Positions 37,801-48,149 of a stretch of DNA of 64,000 nucleotides are shown piece by piece. The stretch lies in contig OY856188.1 of assembly GCA_963693315.1 (NCBI GenBank), forward strand, positions 3,532,257 through 3,596,256. Direction: 5' to 3'. Each line of letters begins with the position of its first letter. The first letter of the stretch is position 1. The position numbers and the translations under genes are program-made. This DNA is from Diogma glabrata. Its lineage: Eukaryota; Arthropoda; Insecta; Diptera; Cylindrotomidae. Under the pieces are notes generated by a model. It ran no database searches, was not told the DNA's origin, and saw only the letters and a list, made by a program, of their open reading frames with translations.

Positions 37801-40127
37801 CTACTAGGTTTCAAAACTGCATGGTGAGGCATGTAGTAATAACTTAAACTAGGATCATCAAAAGTTTCGTCCACAATTTTCATATGATTATTTTCTAAAT
37901 ATTCATTCATAAACTGGGTATATTCAATTTTAAGATCAGGGTGGGAATTGAGACGTTGTTCCAAATAATTGAACCTTTTCATCGCTTGTGCTTTTGTTTC
38001 ACCAAAATTAACAACATTTGATTTTAATGGTAACGATACAATATACCTATTATCAGAATTTCGATAGGTTGTTTGAGAATAAAAGGTCTCACAAAACTGT
38101 TCTTCTTTGGTTAGACGCGGTTTATTTGGAACGGTTTCTAACTCAAAAAATTTCTTAAGAGATTCTTGAAGTTCTTCATTATTATAACTATTATGGTTGT
38201 TAGTAATACAGAAACTTTGTTGGCTATCTCTTTGATAGTTACCACTTACAATAAAACCGAAAACTGTTTCTACTAACATCGGTATATTTGGCTTCAATTG
38301 GATTTTTTTATTACGAATTGCATAGAAAAATATTTCAGCTCCAAGCAAGATATCAATTGGCCTAGGTAAATGAAATCCAGGATCTGCTAAAATAATATTT
38401 GAAGGAATATCCCAAAAGGAAATATTCACTGGACTTTGAGGTAAAGCATCTGAAATGTTATTGACTACCAACAAGGTACATGGTTTTTTATAAGAAGAAG
38501 TTTTTGAACTAATTTCAGAAAATATTTCTTCATTGATTGAAGTGGCATTTTCATTTAAACCGGAAACTGAAACATTTGTCGTTTGGCGTTTATCAAAATT
38601 AAACCTTTGGGCAAAATTAATGGAAATAAAATTTGACTGGCTACCACTATCCAACAACGCTCTTGCTTCATGAGTCTTTCCGAAGCGATCTTTAATTAAG
38701 ATAACTGCAGTTGATAACAGAGTTATTTTGCCAACATCTTTCTGAAGTGCACAAAATCCACCAGCTCCAATTTCTTGGCTTGTGCTTGGAGTGGAATTTA
38801 AGTTGGAATTAGTAGCTAGGTTTTGAACCAAATTTGTGCCAACGGTAGTTGGAGTATTGGATTGCGTATTGTGATGCAACAACGTATGATGCTTTTTAGA
38901 ACACGTTTTACAACCATGAATAAGGCAGCTACTTGTACAATGTTTTGAACTAAAACAATTAAGACATAAGTTTAGTTGTTTTACTTTTTCGTATCTACCG
39001 ATTGAAGACATTTCTAAAAATTTAGGACATTCAACAAAACGATGAAATGGTAGTTGACATATGGCACAATTTTGAGAATAGTTTGTACCTGTTTTATGTT
39101 GATTGTTTGGATTTTGGTGTTGCGAGGCACTAACGTAGACTGACCTTTTATAAGGTATGCTGGCGCTATGAGGCAGAATTACTTTATGTTGGTGGCTGGG
39201 TAGTGTGGATGACGATTGATTTTTATGGATATGTTGAAAGGGTGGTTGTACTATATCAGTTATACGTGTTTTCTCTATCAGAAACTGTTTCAATTTTACC
39301 CAATTGGGTAAAGCATTTGTCTCACATTCACTTTCCCAATCCTTTCGTAACTGGAAATTAAACTTTCGAACAATACAATTGACTACAAAAAGTTCACCAA
39401 GGGCATTTATTTTTTGGTCACAAGCTTCAAGGGAAGAAGTGTGACCAATGGCTCGATTTAAAAGATCTCTTAGTTCTTGACTACTACCTCTAATTATATT
39501 GGGCAAATTAATTAAACCATCTAGGTGAACATCTATAAGCACTTTTGGGTTGTGGTATCTTTGATTAAGCTCATCCCATGCTTTTATATATCCGTTATGA
39601 GATAAGTCAATATGACCAATTGTAGCACGAGCATCTCCTTTGAGGTATTTTAATAATAAATTAAATTTTGTAATGCTATTTTTAATTTTGTCATTATTAT
39701 GAATGACCGATTCGAAGGTTTGCTTAAACGTAAGCCATTCATTTGGCTTACCATCATAAATGGGAATATAGAGTTCTGGAATTCTAATATCTATATTATC
39801 GGAAATGTGATCATTTTTAATAGGTTTTTTGGCAAATTGGTTATCGCTCAATACCATCAATTTTAACTTAGTATCTTGCAAAAATATTTCAAAATCTTGA
39901 ACAAGATGTTCAAAATCAGGGTATTCCGCATCAGTTACATCGTCAGAAAAATGATCTTTTTTACTTTGAAAATCTAGATTAATTGAATTTAACTGTTCTA
40001 ATTTGCAATTTATCTCTGGCAAACTAAGGGAAACGGCAGTATTTAAGGATTTCTCAATTTGAGAAATGCTACATTTTAGCAATTTGAATTTTGTTTTAAA
40101 ATTATCAAAATTGTTTTTTTTTGGCAT
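34851..40127 (-). CDS. BEL/Pao gag-pol polyprotein, full length
   Basis: A single 1758-residue frame. In order it has: an N-terminal Gag helical region with IPIYDGKPNEWLTFKQTFES (about 115-135, DUF1759-like); two cysteine-rich knuckles (about 355-420: CAICQLPFHRFVECP and CLNCFSSKHCTSSC); an aspartic protease with ARALLDSGSQSNFIS (about 490); RT with HAVLKPSSSTTKLRVVFDAS (about 770) and the catalytic RDFYVDDVLTGA (about 907), where YVDD is typical of BEL/Pao; Pao-type RNase H with LHGFADASEKAYGACFY; an integrase zinc finger (H-E-R...H...CRSCVQC); an integrase core with TGIDLCGPF, IWSDNATNFVG and LWESNIKSVK; and a C-terminal DUF5641-like domain. All catalytic residues looked for are present. 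The start at 40127 follows the leader and lies 650 bases after the LTR. It supplies replication and integration functions in cytoplasmic particles. Confidence 0.95.
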   Translation of the reverse strand: MPKKNNFDNFKTKFKLLKCSISQIEKSLNTAVSLSLPEINCKLEQLNSINLDFQSKKDHFSDDVTDAEYPDFEHLVQDFEIFLQDTKLKLMVLSDNQFAKKPIKNDHISDNIDIRIPELYIPIYDGKPNEWLTFKQTFESVIHNNDKIKNSITKFNLLLKYLKGDARATIGHIDLSHNGYIKAWDELNQRYHNPKVLIDVHLDGLINLPNIIRGSSQELRDLLNRAIGHTSSLEACDQKINALGELFVVNCIVRKFNFQLRKDWESECETNALPNWVKLKQFLIEKTRITDIVQPPFQHIHKNQSSSTLPSHQHKVILPHSASIPYKRSVYVSASQHQNPNNQHKTGTNYSQNCAICQLPFHRFVECPKFLEMSSIGRYEKVKQLNLCLNCFSSKHCTSSCLIHGCKTCSKKHHTLLHHNTQSNTPTTVGTNLVQNLATNSNLNSTPSTSQEIGAGGFCALQKDVGKITLLSTAVILIKDRFGKTHEARALLDSGSQSNFISINFAQRFNFDKRQTTNVSVSGLNENATSINEEIFSEISSKTSSYKKPCTLLVVNNISDALPQSPVNISFWDIPSNIILADPGFHLPRPIDILLGAEIFFYAIRNKKIQLKPNIPMLVETVFGFIVSGNYQRDSQQSFCITNNHNSYNNEELQESLKKFFELETVPNKPRLTKEEQFCETFYSQTTYRNSDNRYIVSLPLKSNVVNFGETKAQAMKRFNYLEQRLNSHPDLKIEYTQFMNEYLENNHMKIVDETFDDPSLSYYYMPHHAVLKPSSSTTKLRVVFDASAKGSSNLSLNDVMLVGPTVQQNLFKIVLRFRKYRYVLTADICKMYRQILINPSNSRLQRILWRFAPSDPVQTCELTTVTYGTSSAPYLATRTLQQLADDENSRFPLAATILKRDFYVDDVLTGANSLSEALEIKNELISLLKIGQFELHKWSSNSKDILSTIPNELRESLDSQDTSSHESIKTLGVEWKPNEDVLSFNLKNLSVTSKNCTKRSILSDVLKIYDPMGLISPILVTAKIMIQSLWKLKSNWDAPVPIEMQLKWSNFKNQLNCLPNIQIPRCVTSSIPSTLELHGFADASEKAYGACFYIKSIDEFQNTQVTLLCSKSRVAPLKTITIPRLELCAAHLLSKLLNPVLESLEIKFEKIFLWSDSTIVLHWIKLPPYQLKIFVANRVTEILELTENCVWQYINTTDNPADIISRGIMPNDLKPNTLWWNGPEILSRNNYIPSVPKTFIDPNLLELKPKETTINFLQNNKQFFPLVKYSSYRKLIRVTAFCIRFIHNCRNQIKQTGVLTIDELDRALVVIVKIVQSEHFKPEITSIQKTGMVNEKSHIHSLTPFLDVNNIIRVGGRIKNANIPYDSKHQILLPKNHHLTTLIFRYEHERNLHVGPTQLVSIVRQRFWPTNAASIAKQICRSCVQCFKFKPVLSQQLMGNLPTDRIIPTKPFNTTGIDLCGPFNIKTNTTRKHTSQKIFIALFICFSTKAIHLEIVSDLSAESFLNCLKRFLNRRGKCKTIWSDNATNFVGCYNEIKRNLHLFNETITDSKIVEFCASERITWNFIPPRAPNFGGLWESNIKSVKRHLKKVASNILLSYEEMNTLIIQIEGIINSRPITTISNNPNEPEPLTPAHFLTGGPMSSLSEPSLLDIPQNRLNNWENITRLVQSFWKRYSVEYLHTLQQKYKWKSDRPNIEINDIVLVSENNLPSTKWLMGIVINKYPGQDNKVRVVDVKTKNGIFKRPINKLAKLPLPNE

Positions 40128-40325
40128 TTTTATGTTTTAAGTTTTTATTTTAAAAAAAATTATTTTATTATGGAATGAATTTAAATAATTGTTAAAAAAA
40201 ATCTGATTAAATAATTTATATTATTTAATTTGAATTAAATTAAATAATTTATGGAATAATAATAATTAATCTAAATATTAATAACTAAAGTTTTAAAAAA
40301 TTAATAACTAAATAATGTTTTAAAA

Positions 40326-40514
40326 TTATGTAATTGATTTTAATGGTTGGTTTACCTTAAACTTATTTTTCTTTTGAATTTGATGATGGCTGGCAGGATA
40401 GCAAAACTGTACTTTATTCTTTCTTCTGGCAGGATAGCAAAACTGTATTTTATTCTTTCTTCTCGTATACCTGATTTTTAGAACTTCACTTTGTACTTCA
40501 ATTGAATTTTCCAT
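40326..40514 (-). CDS. Small upstream reading frame in the BEL leader
   Basis: A 62-codon minus-strand frame between the 5' LTR and gag-pol. It contains a duplicated ~36-bp unit giving RRKNKIQFCYPA and RRKNKVQFCYPA in tandem. No known domain. It may be an upstream ORF that affects translation, or simply a leader duplication left open by chance. Confidence 0.25.
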   Translation of the reverse strand: MENSIEVQSEVLKIRYTRRKNKIQFCYPARRKNKVQFCYPASHHQIQKKNKFKVNQPLKSIT

Positions 40515-40760
40515 AAATAAATGGATTTTATTTTACACAATGTTTTCAAATTAACACAGCTTTTTGTTTTTTTTTTTTTGTTTGCACACAGGTTTGTTTT
40601 ATATATCACTGTTTCTGTTTCTTTTTCACTGTTTATTATAATTATTATTCACTATGATTAACTTGGCTTAAAAGCTCGGCAAACTCAGATTTTAATTTGT
40701 ATAAACTGTGGTTATAGTTTATTTTACTCCTGTTATTATTTGATGAAGTTCGGTTTTAAT

Positions 40761-40777
40761 CCGGTTCGAATGGACCA
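40761..40777 (-). other. BEL primer-binding site
   Basis: Five bases inside the 5' LTR, the minus strand reads TGGTCCATTCGAACCGG. It begins with TGG, the complement of the tRNA CCA end, and contains the complement of a T-loop sequence (TTCGAA). I did not identify which tRNA it matches. Confidence 0.7.
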
Positions 40778-40782
40778 AAAAA

Positions 40783-41277
40783 TGGTTGGTAATATAGTAG
40801 ACTGTATTAATATAATTCAAATTTGAGGATCTATAATCGGCGATTATGATCTCTCAAGATGGTTTGGTAACTTTAAACAAAATTGTTGGATGGAATTTTT
40901 CTCTTTTTAATTTAAAATGAAACAACCTTTCTTCTTCGGATAGTAAGTATTGAATGAATTTATTTTCTTTAAATATTGTTACAAAATTTTCATATTCAAA
41001 ATTTATAATGTATATAATTATATATAAGAATTTAAACTAAATCTAAAGGATCACAAAATAAACAAAACAAAGGAAATAGATAATAAAATAATGAAAACAA
41101 AAAATAGTTATTGTTAACACTAAAATGCGAAATATTTATAAAAAATTTAAGGAAAAAAATGTGTTATAATATATTTTGTTTTATTTTTACTGAACAAATA
41201 CAAAAAAAAGGAAAGGATATTGATTTGGATATTTTGAACGTTTATTTATTTTTAAGATTAAATTGATAAATTCACCA
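40783..41277 (-). repeat. 5' LTR of BEL
   Basis: The same length as the 3' LTR with one base difference found by eye. It should carry the element's promoter. Confidence 0.93.
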
Positions 41278-41282
41278 GGGAC
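41278..41282. other. BEL target-site duplication (right)
   Basis: GGGAC immediately right of the 5' LTR. RTE coding resumes here. Confidence 0.9.
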
Positions 41283-42138
41283 AAAAATCTCCTTCGTTAA
41301 TGGAGCAATTGCTCGAATAGGATGAACTTCATTCGTCCTATTCAGTAGGTCTTGAAAGTGGGATCGCCACACTGCCAGCACATCACGTTCACTTGTTGTA
41401 AGCTCATTATTTTCATTTTTGATGGCTGCAGTTCTTGGGTGGAAATCTTTTGTCAGATTCCGTGCATTGGCAAAGCACTCTTTTGAATTTCCGTTGGCCG
41501 CGAAAACCGTTATTGTTGCTGGTATGATGCAAGCTGTTAGGGCTGATACGTGTTTTAAGTTCTGCAATCCTACCAATTTGAGCATTAAAGTCACCTACCA
41601 CGATTTTTATATCGTGCCGCGGGATGTTATTGATGACTTCTTCGAGTTCTAGGAAGAACAGGTCTTTAATACCATCTGCTTTATCTTCATTAGGTGCATG
41701 AACATTGGCGATCGTTACATTGAATTTTTGCGTGCGGATTCTCAGTGTGCATAACCGCATATTAATTGGGCAGAAGTCGATAACATGCTGATTCAAGCGA
41801 CGGTGTATAAGAAAGCCAGCTCCAAATTCTCCTCCGTTTTGATGACCGCAATAATACAGAGTGTATCCTTTTGCTGTTTCATGGAGTCCACTGCCTGGCC
41901 ATCTTAGTTCTTGTAATGCCACTATATCTAGTGTGTAGCTTTTGACTTGTTGAGTGAGTTTTAGGAGATCTCCTGGTCTTCTGAGGCTTAACACGTTACA
42001 GGTTCCCATTTTTAAATCGTAGTCCGGGTACAGTTTCCGAGGTCGTTCCAACAATAATTCCGAGATATTCCGAGGCCTGTGTACAGAATTCATGACAATA
42101 ATTTTTTTATGGAAATGGGGTGTTAGCCCTTCGCCCAA
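41283..42138 (-). pseudogene. RTE copy 1 endonuclease, internally deleted
   Basis: The minus-strand frame contains MGTCNVLSLRRPGDLLKL, then DIVALQELRWPGSG, the start of an apurinic-like endonuclease of the type also annotated as craniofacial-development-protein-2-like. IVVGDFNAQIGR, a catalytic Asp/Asn block, follows near 41600. After NSLHHTSNNNG the sequence jumps into the endonuclease-RT linker (SERDVLAVWRSHFQDLLNRT) in another frame. The region with the last catalytic S-D-H block, present in copy 2, is missing. BEL then interrupts it at 41278. Confidence 0.8.
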
Positions 42139-42194
42139 CCCAAATTTTCGTGAATGGGTTCGTTCTGCATCTTAAGGTCATCCAGAAACAACCT

Positions 42195-42355
42195 TTTTAC
42201 ACGTTTATATAGCCAGCCGCTTGATCCAAGACAGACGCCCGCTGAAAGCCGCTCCTAACATGAAGAACAGACGATTTCTACACATTTATATAGCGAGCCA
42301 CTTGATCCAAGACAGACGCCCGCTCCAAGCCGCCCCTAACATTGAGAACAGACTT
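42195..42355 (-). promoter_or_regulatory. RTE copy 1 5' leader: two tandem ~80-bp units
   Basis: The unit TTTTTACACGTTTATATAG...AGACAGACGCCCGC...GAACAGAC occurs at 42195-42274 and again at 42275-42355. Copy 2 of the element has one unit at about 53363-53450. Repeated 5' units upstream of the endonuclease frame resemble promoter monomers of other LINEs. The TTTATATAG is a TATA-like string, though read on the plus strand. Confidence 0.55.
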
Positions 42356-42547
42356 GAGTTGCATTGCTTTTATGGCGACAATGACTCGCCATTGATTATA
42401 TTAATTTGAATTAAAATTCGGTAATTTTGTAAAACTAAATTTAGATTAGTAGATCAGTTTTGTACAATTTAGCAGCTAATTGGAACCCAGTCTCTGATTT
42501 CGTTTAGACCAAAACCAACCTCCTCATGGTTCATTTTAAAATCTCTG

Positions 42548-43132
42548 TTGGTTTATCTCAACTCAGCAAAAATTAAAAATCAATCATTTTATAATTTTCC
42601 AAGGATTAACTTTAAAAAAATAGATTTTAATCAATTATCATTACAGTTAGATTTAGTTAGTTGGGAGTTATTATTTAAGGATCAACATGTCGACAATGCC
42701 GTTGATTTATTTTACAACAAATTACTATGCCTCATTGAACCCTACATGTCAGCTCCTAAGTCAGCAATCAGAAAGTATCCTATCTGGTATTCTTCGCAGT
42801 TAATAAATCTAATTAGGCAAAAAGAAAAAATCAGACGAAAATTCAAAATTTACAGTAATCCTAGTGATTTCAATTTGTACTCTGTAATTAGATCTCAAGT
42901 TAAAGCAGAATTAAAAAATTGTTTTTAAGCTTATACGTTGCAGATGGAAAATAATGTTATGAGCAACCCGAAGTTACTTTGGGATTACAACAAAGGATTA
43001 TTTTCTAAAACGGGGTATCCACCTTTAATGTATCTGGGTGAAAAGAAAACAAGCCTACCTCAAGAAATTTGTGAATTGTTTGCTGAACATTTTATATCTG
43101 TGTATATAACTAATAAGCCTAATTGTAAATAA
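42548..43132 (+). pseudogene. Jockey-like LINE fragment (endonuclease-RT linker region)
   Basis: Two adjacent plus-strand frames (42548-42928 and 42938-43132) give IRKYPIWYSSQLINLIRQKE, then MSNPKLLWDYNKGLF and then EICELFAEHFISVY. This is the series found between endonuclease and RT in Jockey-clade LINEs (Y-P-x-W-F/Y, then N-P-K-x-F/W-W, then L-F-A-x-x-F-x-S-V-Y). A stop between the frames and the loss of RT show it is a fragment. It lies just outside the RTE copy 1 leader. Confidence 0.7.
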
Positions 43133-46100
43133 AAAAATTGACAGCAACAAAATTAAACAACGTCTTCTTGCAACCGCTACTTTGATTAATTAACGATTAA
43201 TATACGATTTAACGTGAGATATCACTTGTCGTCATTCACGTCAGTTGGTCCTGATAAATCTAATACCCGCTGAACTACAAAATACCCCAGCACTGACAAT
43301 AGGTGGGCTGGAGACAATTTGCTTAATCCGCGTTGTAATGTCTCGAACTGAAATCAAGTGGTTTTCATACATAGCAAAAGCTCTCACTAGCATGCGTCTA
43401 CAATTACGCGTGCTGCGTCTACAATTTACAACGAACATTATGAAAATGCGCTTTAGCACTTCCATATTGCTGGAAAACTCCTTGTGTCAGACAGAATGTG
43501 TAAAGATGGCTGGTTCAAGTAAGATAACTGATTTTTTTCTAATCGCAGTTTTCCGTACTACACTTTCAAGTCCGGGAGCATACTTGATTGTTGCCCTATC
43601 CATTGTTGGAGTAACTTCGTCTGTGGTTATTGGTAGGCTTGTCTCTTCAACAAATCAACATTCAGTATTGGCAAACCCAAAAATTGTATTAATTTTATTT
43701 ATATTGGTTAGCTCAAAGTTTTAAGTGCTTTTCCAGGTGTTGATTTGATACTCCTCTCACTTCTTTTTATTTTAATTTGTAATTGTTTTCCCTTTCTCGC
43801 TAAAATCATAATGAATTGCCACATAGCTCAATTGGTTTTTATTGCTCTGGGATTTTTTTCGGCATCCGTGCCATTCAATCCTTTGGTTGGTTATTCTGGT
43901 ATTTTATTTTATTTTACAACGATACACACCAGGAGGTAACCCCAATGCATGTATACTTTAATTATAATAATAAGTATGATATAATTCATTCGTTCTCGTT
44001 ATTTTATTTGATTTAATTCTGTTTGATTTTATTCAATTTTATTTTATTTTATTTTATTCAATTTAACTTTATTTTTTTTTATTTAATTTAATTTAATTTG
44101 ATTTAATTTAATTTTGTTTTTTTTCGTTATTTATATCAGTAAATGTTTAATTTTATAATTGCAAATGTTTACAATAAACATTGGTCGGTCGTCGATCGTT
44201 TTTTTAATCTTATGATAAGTGTAAATATTTTTTACAGAAGTTATGACCCGCTCAGCTATTATTTATGTGCCACTGTCTTACGCTTGAAAGTTGTCGAAGA
44301 TGAGTTTCAGCATATTCTAGTCTAGTTGTCTGCTTACAACCCATTAAGGTTTCGGTCGATTTTTTCGTAACTCAAATTAAATGTGCGGTTGTGGTTCTTG
44401 TAGCATCGCTTGGTCATCATTGTGAGTAAACACATCGGTATCTTTTCACAGCATTTCTATATATAGTGCTCAACCTGCGAAGATAATGTTGACTATGGAC
44501 CTTTGGTATTCTGCTAAAAGTATGTGTGTTGTAGTTATTGACGATTACTGCATTAAGCTTCTAGAACTCTCGTTCCTTATAGTGTTGAACTCTTACAACC
44601 CCATTCTGTATAGCCTTTACGTTAAGTAAATAACCACACCACAAATACCGAATCATGTTTCGTTAATAACAGTTTTTTAATAAATATGTTCTAGCTAGAA
44701 TAATTTCAGTTAACTTGCGATCATATTTACATCTCATAAATTCTTAAATCACAGGTAAAATTAAATCTATACCAAGGTATATTTTTTTTTATTAATTTTA
44801 TAAAATAAAAAGTAAAGTTAATAACCCGATAACCAATTAGATGAGGATAGTTTAACCCGAATTCTACTGTTTTCGGTTGTATTTTTATGATCTGATGTTT
44901 GGAGGTATGCTATTATTTTTTAGGAATAGAATTTTTAACAACTAATTAATTAAATCAAAGTTGTAAAACAGGAAACCATATTCATTAGATAAACTAATTA
45001 AGATAAAAAGTAAATTTGATTAAAAACGTGAACAACTATTTATTGTAATTGTTAATTTTGGCGTGACGCAGGCGTGAGACGTATCTCCTTACTAATACTA
45101 AAATCACGTTTCGTTGTGTAATTTCGTCATAATTGCCTTCTTAAAACGGAATGTTTTATTCAAATTAGAACTTTACTCTGTGATTCTAAACGTTAAACTA
45201 ACTGTATGTTATTCACAATAATACTAATAGCCAATATAACAAATTCGTAGTTTTGACGGTCAGCCAAAGACAACAAAAATTGAAAATTTGTTTGCGTGGT
45301 TTTAATCACATCTACATGACTTGTGGATCGTATAGATAATAATATTGTGTTTATGTTGAAATATATGTTATCTATACTACAAATAAAGATACAAACAATC
45401 GCGTTTATAAGTAAGGTAATGAATTCTACGTTTAATTCTTTAATTTTAAACTCAATGACCTAAGATGATCCATTATCTAATCCCACACCTAATCTGGATA
45501 AACCGAAATCCTTCAATTAACCATAGATATATGTTTCCTTTACTTTGATATTTTAAATCACCCGTAGCTAAATTCTAACCAACTATGTAGCTATCCCACA
45601 TACATTGTATATGACAACACAATTTTTATTTAAATTATATACAATTTTCGTATTCGAAAATTAATAAACAATACCATAATACATTTTACTACAAATAGGA
45701 TCAATAATAGAATTATTGATAAAACATACAAATTTACTTAGAACACAATAATGCTTACACGACGGTGAGCTAAAAAGTTTCTGGCTTGTACTTAAATATT
45801 AATTTTCAGTTAAAGTTACATTTAAAATATGACCGAACTATACACAGAAGAGCAATCTACTTATAATCCCAATCTTGTGTTTATTGAATATTTGATAGGG
45901 GAATATATGTAATTGTTATAGATAAAGTTAGTATCAAAATTATAGATTGATGATAAAAAACAATAATGAAAATTGTATATATATAAAACTCGAAGAAGAA
46001 AGCTTATAATTTTCATAATAATAAATATAAGAATAATACAAAATTAAATAAACATCAAATATGGTGAAAGTTCAATAGCGAAAAAATTCTAATTATTATA

Positions 46101-46205
46101 TCACGATTTATTTTTTTGTTTTAATTTCGATCAAAAACATTAAATTTATCAAACCTACTTTAAAGGGGCTGATTTGTAATTTTTGTATTATTGTTTTTTT
46201 TTCAG
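43133..46205. other. No confident gene; low-complexity T/A stretch
   Basis: The frame at 43245-43724 (159 residues) is the longest. Its second half is hydrophobic (VFRTTLSSPGAYLIVALSIV), but no family is recognised, and it may continue the LINE debris. At 43990-44125 there is low-complexity ATTTT/TTTAA repeat. The rest is AT-rich and leads to the splice acceptor at 46205. Confidence 0.4.
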
Positions 46206-47249
46206 AGTCCTGTTTTACGTTCATCCGATACAGACGATGAACCAGCTGCTAAATTAGCAAGATTAAATGATTTAGAATTTGATAGTAATAAAGGATATAA
46301 AGATAGTGAACGACATTCATGTACCGAAGAATTTCCTGATGATAATATTAGATCAGATGATGATGATTGGACACAACAATATCTTGGAGAAAATCGTTTA
46401 GCAAAAAAACAAATAAACGGTGGCTCTGATGCTGATTCAGAAGATAGTGATTGTGATATTGTACCAATTCTGCACACAAATGGATCTGTTCTATCATCAA
46501 GCCCATTACAACCAATAACACCTCCTCTATGTAAACAAAATATGGAGACAGATCATTTTAGTAATAATAATATTGAAAATGGTAATGAAGTTGTAGAAAA
46601 AACATTATTGAATTCAAGTTCTATTACAAATACAAGTTCAGCTTCGTTAAGTTATAGTCCAAAAATTATTGATACCGTTGTAAGACGTCCATCAAAACAA
46701 GTTGATATATCAAAATTTAATCGTTCAAATAGAAAGTCAAAAAATTGTGCCATATTTTATTTTAAACATTTAGATACAGATACAGAACAACGAGAAGGTG
46801 AAGAAGAGGGAGAAGGGGACGAAGAAAACGTTGAAGGTGGTGGTAGTGGTGATAACTATAAATCATCACAAGATAGTGAAGAAGGTGTATTCAATTCTGA
46901 AAACCTTTCATCAGATGATGAATGGTTTTATACAGATGAAAATAAATTAAAACCAAAATCTTTAGATTTTTTCTCGATAGATAATAATAATAAAGAATTG
47001 AATTTAAATCGCGGAAAAAGTAGTAATGAGAATATTGATGATATTGTAGAAGAGTCGATTGATATTGTTGATAGTATAATGGTTGGAAAACGTACAATAG
47101 AATCGATTAATTTACCGAATTATTGTAATTCGAATACAATGAGTTTGATTGATGTTAAAGAAGAGGAGGAAGTTATGATTGAAGGAGGAGAAATTACAAA
47201 TATTAAAATAACAATGGAAACGGTATCGTCCGGAAAATCTAATAAAAGT
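46206..47249 (+). CDS. klar: Host gene, internal exon (klarsicht-like), acidic Ser/Asn-rich
   Basis: The exon begins after a polypyrimidine tract and TTTCAG (46201-46205) and ends before GTAAGT (47250). It has 348 codons, entering and leaving in phase 0. The protein is low-complexity: many Asp, Glu, Ser and Asn, for example RSDDDDWTQQYLGENRL, and an acidic run EGEEEGEGDEEN near residue 200. Codons are AT-rich, like the other exons. It joins in frame to the exon at 53973. The gene name rests on similarity of the later exons to the fly KASH-domain protein Klarsicht as I remember it, not on this exon. KASH proteins link the nuclear envelope to microtubule motors. Confidence 0.6.
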
Positions 47250-48149
47250 GTAAGTAAAATTTTAAATTTTTTGGTTTGAGAATATAATACGAAAGGTAGT
47301 GCGAAAGTTCTAGTGGTCAATTTATGCTTAACTGAAAATTTTATATCGCAAGTTGAACGTAGAGGTTCGCTGAAGTAAAGTTTTTTTTATCGGTTTTAAT
47401 GTTGAATTTTTTGGTTTGAGTTAGCTATATCAATAAAACGATGTTCAAAGAATTTGTCACTTTCAAACTTGAGTATCCAAAATGCTTCGTCAAATTAGTG
47501 TGATGCCATCTGAATGAGTAGCTCATTTAACCAGAACAGTCATCTTGAAACCATTTAGTGATCTACTAAAATATGAAAGTTTAGTCTTGCCCCAAAAACC
47601 TGTTAGAAATATACCCGTAAACTCGTTGAGTGGATTCAAAATCTTATCTTCTGAATTATAGAAATTTAAATATACATTTCTAACTATTTCGTCGAAGAAG
47701 CATTTCTATTCTATTCGATTCTATTTACACATTCATACAAATAAAAAACCATGACCATAGTTTTGATTCAATTTAAGCATTCATAACAATTTTAGCCTCG
47801 AACAATGAAAGTAAAGAATATGATTATATTAAGTTATATGAATAATTATCTATAATTTATAAACATTAAAGCAAGTCAAGGTTTTTTGATAAAAAGAACG
47901 AGTTCATGGTAATTTTGAGATTTAAAAAATGTCAACGTGAACTCCAAATTTAATTTTATTTGTCTCAACGATTTTTATTTTACCAGAACTGAGTGATTGA
48001 CAGCTAATTAAGCGATTTAAATATTAGGCTTTCTTGTATCAGTACTTCGTGTCTAGCATCGCAATTATGATACAGATGAACTTGTCATTTATATTTGCCG
48101 ATATTTCGTTGTGATATTTGGTTTGCAGTTGAGTTTTCTGTCTAGAAGG

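Larger units (their letters stand above)
34207..41277 (-). mobile_element. Intact BEL/Pao LTR retrotransposon
   Basis: Two 495-bp LTRs (34207-34701 and 40783-41277) bound the element, and the flanks carry a perfect 5-bp target duplication, GGGAC (34202-34206 and 41278-41282). One uninterrupted frame of 1758 codons (34851-40127) covers gag and pol. The LTRs differ at a single position that I can see (34223 G versus 40799 A), indicating a recent insertion. It is nested between the endonuclease and RT of RTE copy 1. There is no room for an env gene. Confidence 0.95.
32121..42410 (-). mobile_element. RTE-like LINE, copy 1, with two nested insertions
   Basis: A minus-strand RTE/BovB-type element. 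From its 5' end it has a leader with a duplicated ~80-bp unit (42195-42355), endonuclease (42138-41413), linker, RT (34201-32800), C-terminal region and the (GA)n tail. It is interrupted by an intact BEL element (34207-41277, target GGGAC) and by a 540-bp palindrome (33272-33811). It shares the leader and protein with a second copy at 49022-53470. The coding parts are broken by stops, frameshifts and a deletion, so it is not autonomous. Confidence 0.85.
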
